This document shows, piece after piece, positions 5,724-7,466 of a DNA stretch of 7,466 nucleotides. The stretch is taken from NCBI GenBank assembly GCA_022842805.1, contig JALHOX010000232.1, positions 1-7,466 of the forward strand, read 5' to 3'. Position numbers and translations under genes: made by a program. The notes below the pieces were generated by a model. The model worked only from the letters and a program-made list of their open reading frames with translations. It ran no database searches and had not been told where the DNA came from. The stretch's first letter is position 1. Every line of letters begins with the position of its first letter. The stretch comes from Phycisphaerae bacterium (GTDB taxonomy: Bacteria > Planctomycetota > Phycisphaerae > UBA1845 > Fen-1342).

Positions 5724-5730
5724 CTCTCCC
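5724..5730 (-). promoter_or_regulatory. ribosome-binding site fixing the start at 5716
   Basis: GGGAGAG on the minus strand lies seven bases before the ATG. It decides between this start and the much longer open frame upstream. Confidence 0.75.
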
Positions 5731-5755
5731 ATCCAAACTCAGAGCCGATCCGCCT

Positions 5756-5777
5756 GCGCCGCCCCCGTCTGCGGCGC
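5756..5777 (-). other. 7-bp GC hairpin in the presumed 5' leader
   Basis: GCGCCGC (5756-5762) and GCGGCGC (5771-5777) pair perfectly around an 8-base loop, about 40 bases upstream of the minus-strand start at 5716. It may be a leader structure or chance in GC-rich DNA. Confidence 0.35.
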
Positions 5778-5798
5778 GACCGCGGAGCCAAGACCCAA

Positions 5799-5804
5799 AT
5801 TGTA
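5799..5804 (-). promoter_or_regulatory. candidate -10 box TACAAT
   Basis: TACAAT on the minus strand differs from the consensus at one position and stands out in GC-rich surroundings. No convincing -35 lies 16-18 bases upstream. If real, the leader of the Ig-like/dockerin gene would be roughly 75 bases. Confidence 0.25.
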
Positions 5805-6029
5805 ATGAGCAGAAGCCCCCAAATTACTCGCAATCTTGTCGGGTTTTTGCCTGTAGCTTTCTGTCCAATCGACCCAACTGCCTGAGCAGCCGCCTGCGGG
5901 CCGGGGGCACCCGCGCGGAGACATTCGGTACAGAGCTGCAAAGAGGTCGAGGTTGCCCCCGAAAGGCATGGACCAGCACTTTCCCCTCGCACGCCCCCCG
6001 ACGCATCATCGACGATCGAAACGCCGCCC

Positions 6030-7466
6030 CTACACCGGCGAAACTTGCTTCACCGCCGCCACCGCGTCGGCCAGTGCGGCCTCCCGCGGATAGACCAGCT
6101 TTTCGCGATAGTCCGGGTAGGCCCGCTGCAGCGCCGCGTGAACCAGCCCGAGGAACATCGGCGAAGGATCGAGCGGGCGGCTGGTCAACTCCGGGTGCGC
6201 CTGCGTACCCACAAAGTAGGGATGCCGCTCGCTCGGCAACTCCAGAATGTTCATGATCTCCGCTCGCGGCGATTTGCCCGAGAAGATCATTCCGCCCGCC
6301 TCAAGCTGGGAGACGTAGCGCGGGTCGACTTCATAGCGATGGCGAAAACGCAGCCGCGCCTTGGCCCCGAACATGCGCGCCGCCAGCGTGCCCGCGCGGA
6401 CGTCGATGTCGTAGCCGCCCAGGCGCATCGTGCCGCCCAGCCCCTCGATCTTCTTCTGCTCCGGCAGCAGGTTGATCACCGGATGGCGACACTCCGACTC
6501 GATCTCGGTCGAGTGCGCATCGGGCAGGCCGCAGACATTCCGGGCGTATTCGATGCAGGCCATCTGAAAGCCGTAGCAGATCAGCAGCGTCGGCAGGCCG
6601 CTCTCCCGCGCGTGGTGAATGCAGGAGATCTTGCCGTCGGCGCCGCGCGTGCCGAACGCGCCGGGCACGATCATGCCGTGCAGATGTTCAAGCTTGGCGG
6701 GCGTTTCGTCGTCGGTCAGCTCGGTCGTATCGACCCAGTCCAACTGCACCTTGCAGCCGAAGAAGCCGCCCGAATGTTCGCAGGCCTTGATCACGCTGGC
6801 GTATGCGTCACGCACCGCGGTGTACTTGCCCATCACGCCGATGGTGACCTGCCGAGTCGGGTTGCGCATCCGGCCGATGTAGCTGACCCAGGTCTCGCGC
6901 GCCTTGCGCTCGCGCGCTTCGTCGACGCGCTCCTCAAGCTGCAGATATTCGACTACCGCCTTGTCATACCCCGCCCCGCGCAGCATCTCCGGGATGTAAT
7001 AGACGCTGTCGCAGTCGTGCATGCTGAAGACGCGCTCGGGCGGCACGTTGCTATACAGCGCGATCTTCTCGCGCACCTTGCGCTCCACCGGATTCTGCGC
7101 ACGACAGGCGATGATGTGCGGCTGAATGCCGCACTCCATCAGTCGGCGGATGCCCAGCTGCGCCGCCTTGCTCTTCTGCTCGCCCAGGATCGCCGGCTCC
7201 ATCACATAGGTCAGTGCGACGAAGCAGACGCTGCGCTGCCCTTCCTCAAAGGCGAGTTGCCGCATGGCCTCGATGTAATACGCGTTCTCGACGTCGCCCA
7301 CCGTGCCGCCGATCTCGACAAAGACCACGTCCGCCCGCGTGCCCAGGGCCAGCTCGCGCAGGCGGTTCTTCACCTCGCCCGTGACATGCGGGATCATCTG
7401 CACGTCGCGACCCAAGTAGCCGCCCGTTCGCTCGCGCTCCAGCACTTTTCGATAGATCTGCCCGCT
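6030..7466 (-). CDS. pyrG: CTP synthase (glutamine-hydrolysing), N-terminus outside window
   Basis: The frame is open to base 7466 and gives 478 residues. The first, SGQIYRKVLE, matches E. coli PyrG from about residue 92, so roughly 90 residues including the P-loop are missing beyond the window. The enzyme makes CTP from UTP, ATP and glutamine in the cytoplasm. The synthase part keeps VQMIPHVT, VEIGGTVGD (51-58) and GIQPHIIACR. The glutaminase part (about 207-455) keeps the nucleophile C297, H424 and E426 (AHPEL), the STE motif and LGGTMRLG, RHRYEV. Several normally constant sites differ: KTKPTQ of the UTP site is KSKAAQ (98-103), PGGFGYRG is PGAFGTRG, and GICLGMQ is LICYGFQ. The GTG at 7445 is internal, since homology continues upstream. 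All catalytic residues visible here are present, so activity is likely. No neighbouring pyrimidine gene is seen. Confidence 0.95.
   Translation of the reverse strand, partial: SGQIYRKVLERERTGGYLGRDVQMIPHVTGEVKNRLRELALGTRADVVFVEIGGTVGDVENAYYIEAMRQLAFEEGQRSVCFVALTYVMEPAILGEQKSKAAQLGIRRLMECGIQPHIIACRAQNPVERKVREKIALYSNVPPERVFSMHDCDSVYYIPEMLRGAGYDKAVVEYLQLEERVDEARERKARETWVSYIGRMRNPTRQVTIGVMGKYTAVRDAYASVIKACEHSGGFFGCKVQLDWVDTTELTDDETPAKLEHLHGMIVPGAFGTRGADGKISCIHHARESGLPTLLICYGFQMACIEYARNVCGLPDAHSTEIESECRHPVINLLPEQKKIEGLGGTMRLGGYDIDVRAGTLAARMFGAKARLRFRHRYEVDPRYVSQLEAGGMIFSGKSPRAEIMNILELPSERHPYFVGTQAHPELTSRPLDPSPMFLGLVHAALQRAYPDYREKLVYPREAALADAVAAVKQVSPV

Larger units (their letters stand above)
5717..6029. 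other. 313-base gap between pyrG and the Ig-like/dockerin gene
   Basis: No gene is supported here; open frames through it are Arg/Pro-rich overlaps. It should hold the pyrG 3' end and the promoter of the downstream minus-strand gene. Seen in it are the ribosome-binding site (5724-5730), a 7-bp hairpin (5756-5777) and a candidate -10 box (5799-5804). I saw no convincing intrinsic terminator for pyrG. Confidence 0.5.

Noticed and set aside
4466..5818. 13-base direct repeat TGAGCAGAAGCCC at 4466-4478 and 5806-5818 flanking the Ig-like/dockerin gene
   Set aside because: One such match in a window this size is near chance expectation, and no terminal inverted repeats or integrase support a mobile unit.
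5717..5992. N-terminal extension of the Ig-like/dockerin frame to 5992
   Set aside because: The extension has an Arg-rich run and no ribosome-binding site. The start at 5716 has both a good site and a classical signal peptide.
4877..6256. 459-codon plus-strand open frame antisense to the Ig-like/dockerin gene and the pyrG end
   Set aside because: Very Arg-rich, runs across two real minus-strand genes and the gap between them, and shows no domain or start signal.

Overview
The window looks like chromosome of a GC-rich Planctomycetota bacterium, most likely of the Phycisphaerae type. This is inferred from three secreted proteins that end in a duplicated calcium-loop (dockerin-like) module of the kind common in that group, and from their cysteine-rich exported enzymes. 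No mobile element, CRISPR array, rRNA or tRNA was recognised.

Layout. Bases 1-459 hold the 3' end of a PQQ-dependent sugar dehydrogenase (GSDH/HHIP-like beta-propeller). It is followed by a 221-base gap with a cluster of three hairpins, the last a good intrinsic terminator, and then by a full tandem paralogue (681-2141) with the same architecture. Next is a compact plus-strand group: an ArsR-type repressor (2275-2628) with a perfect inverted-repeat operator against its start codon, an overlapping SRPBCC/AHSA1 protein (2625-3134), a second SRPBCC protein with an N-terminal export or anchor segment (3222-3824), and a DUF4287-DUF5655 protein (3899-4462). On the minus strand, convergent with that group, lies a secreted protein with an Ig-like domain and the same dockerin-like C-terminus (4553-5716). 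After a 313-base gap comes pyrG, CTP synthase (6030-7466), whose N-terminus lies outside the window.

How the genes relate. The two sugar dehydrogenases and the Ig-like protein share an exactly 62-residue C-terminal module that ends at or next to the last residue. They therefore probably share a cell-surface or extracellular docking fate, with an unknown partner not visible here. The ArsR-SRPBCC-SRPBCC group resembles a well-known small regulated cassette whose ligand is unknown. The DUF4287-DUF5655 gene is probably an ordinary companion gene. CTP synthase is housekeeping, but several normally invariant positions differ.

Most noteworthy points are the shared 62-residue module with its conserved cysteine pair, the hairpin cluster between the dehydrogenase genes, the near-leaderless autoregulated ArsR promoter, the exported SRPBCC paralogue, and the unusual CTP synthase motifs. 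I see no clear evidence of a wholly new multi-gene system. The shared docking module is the best lead.
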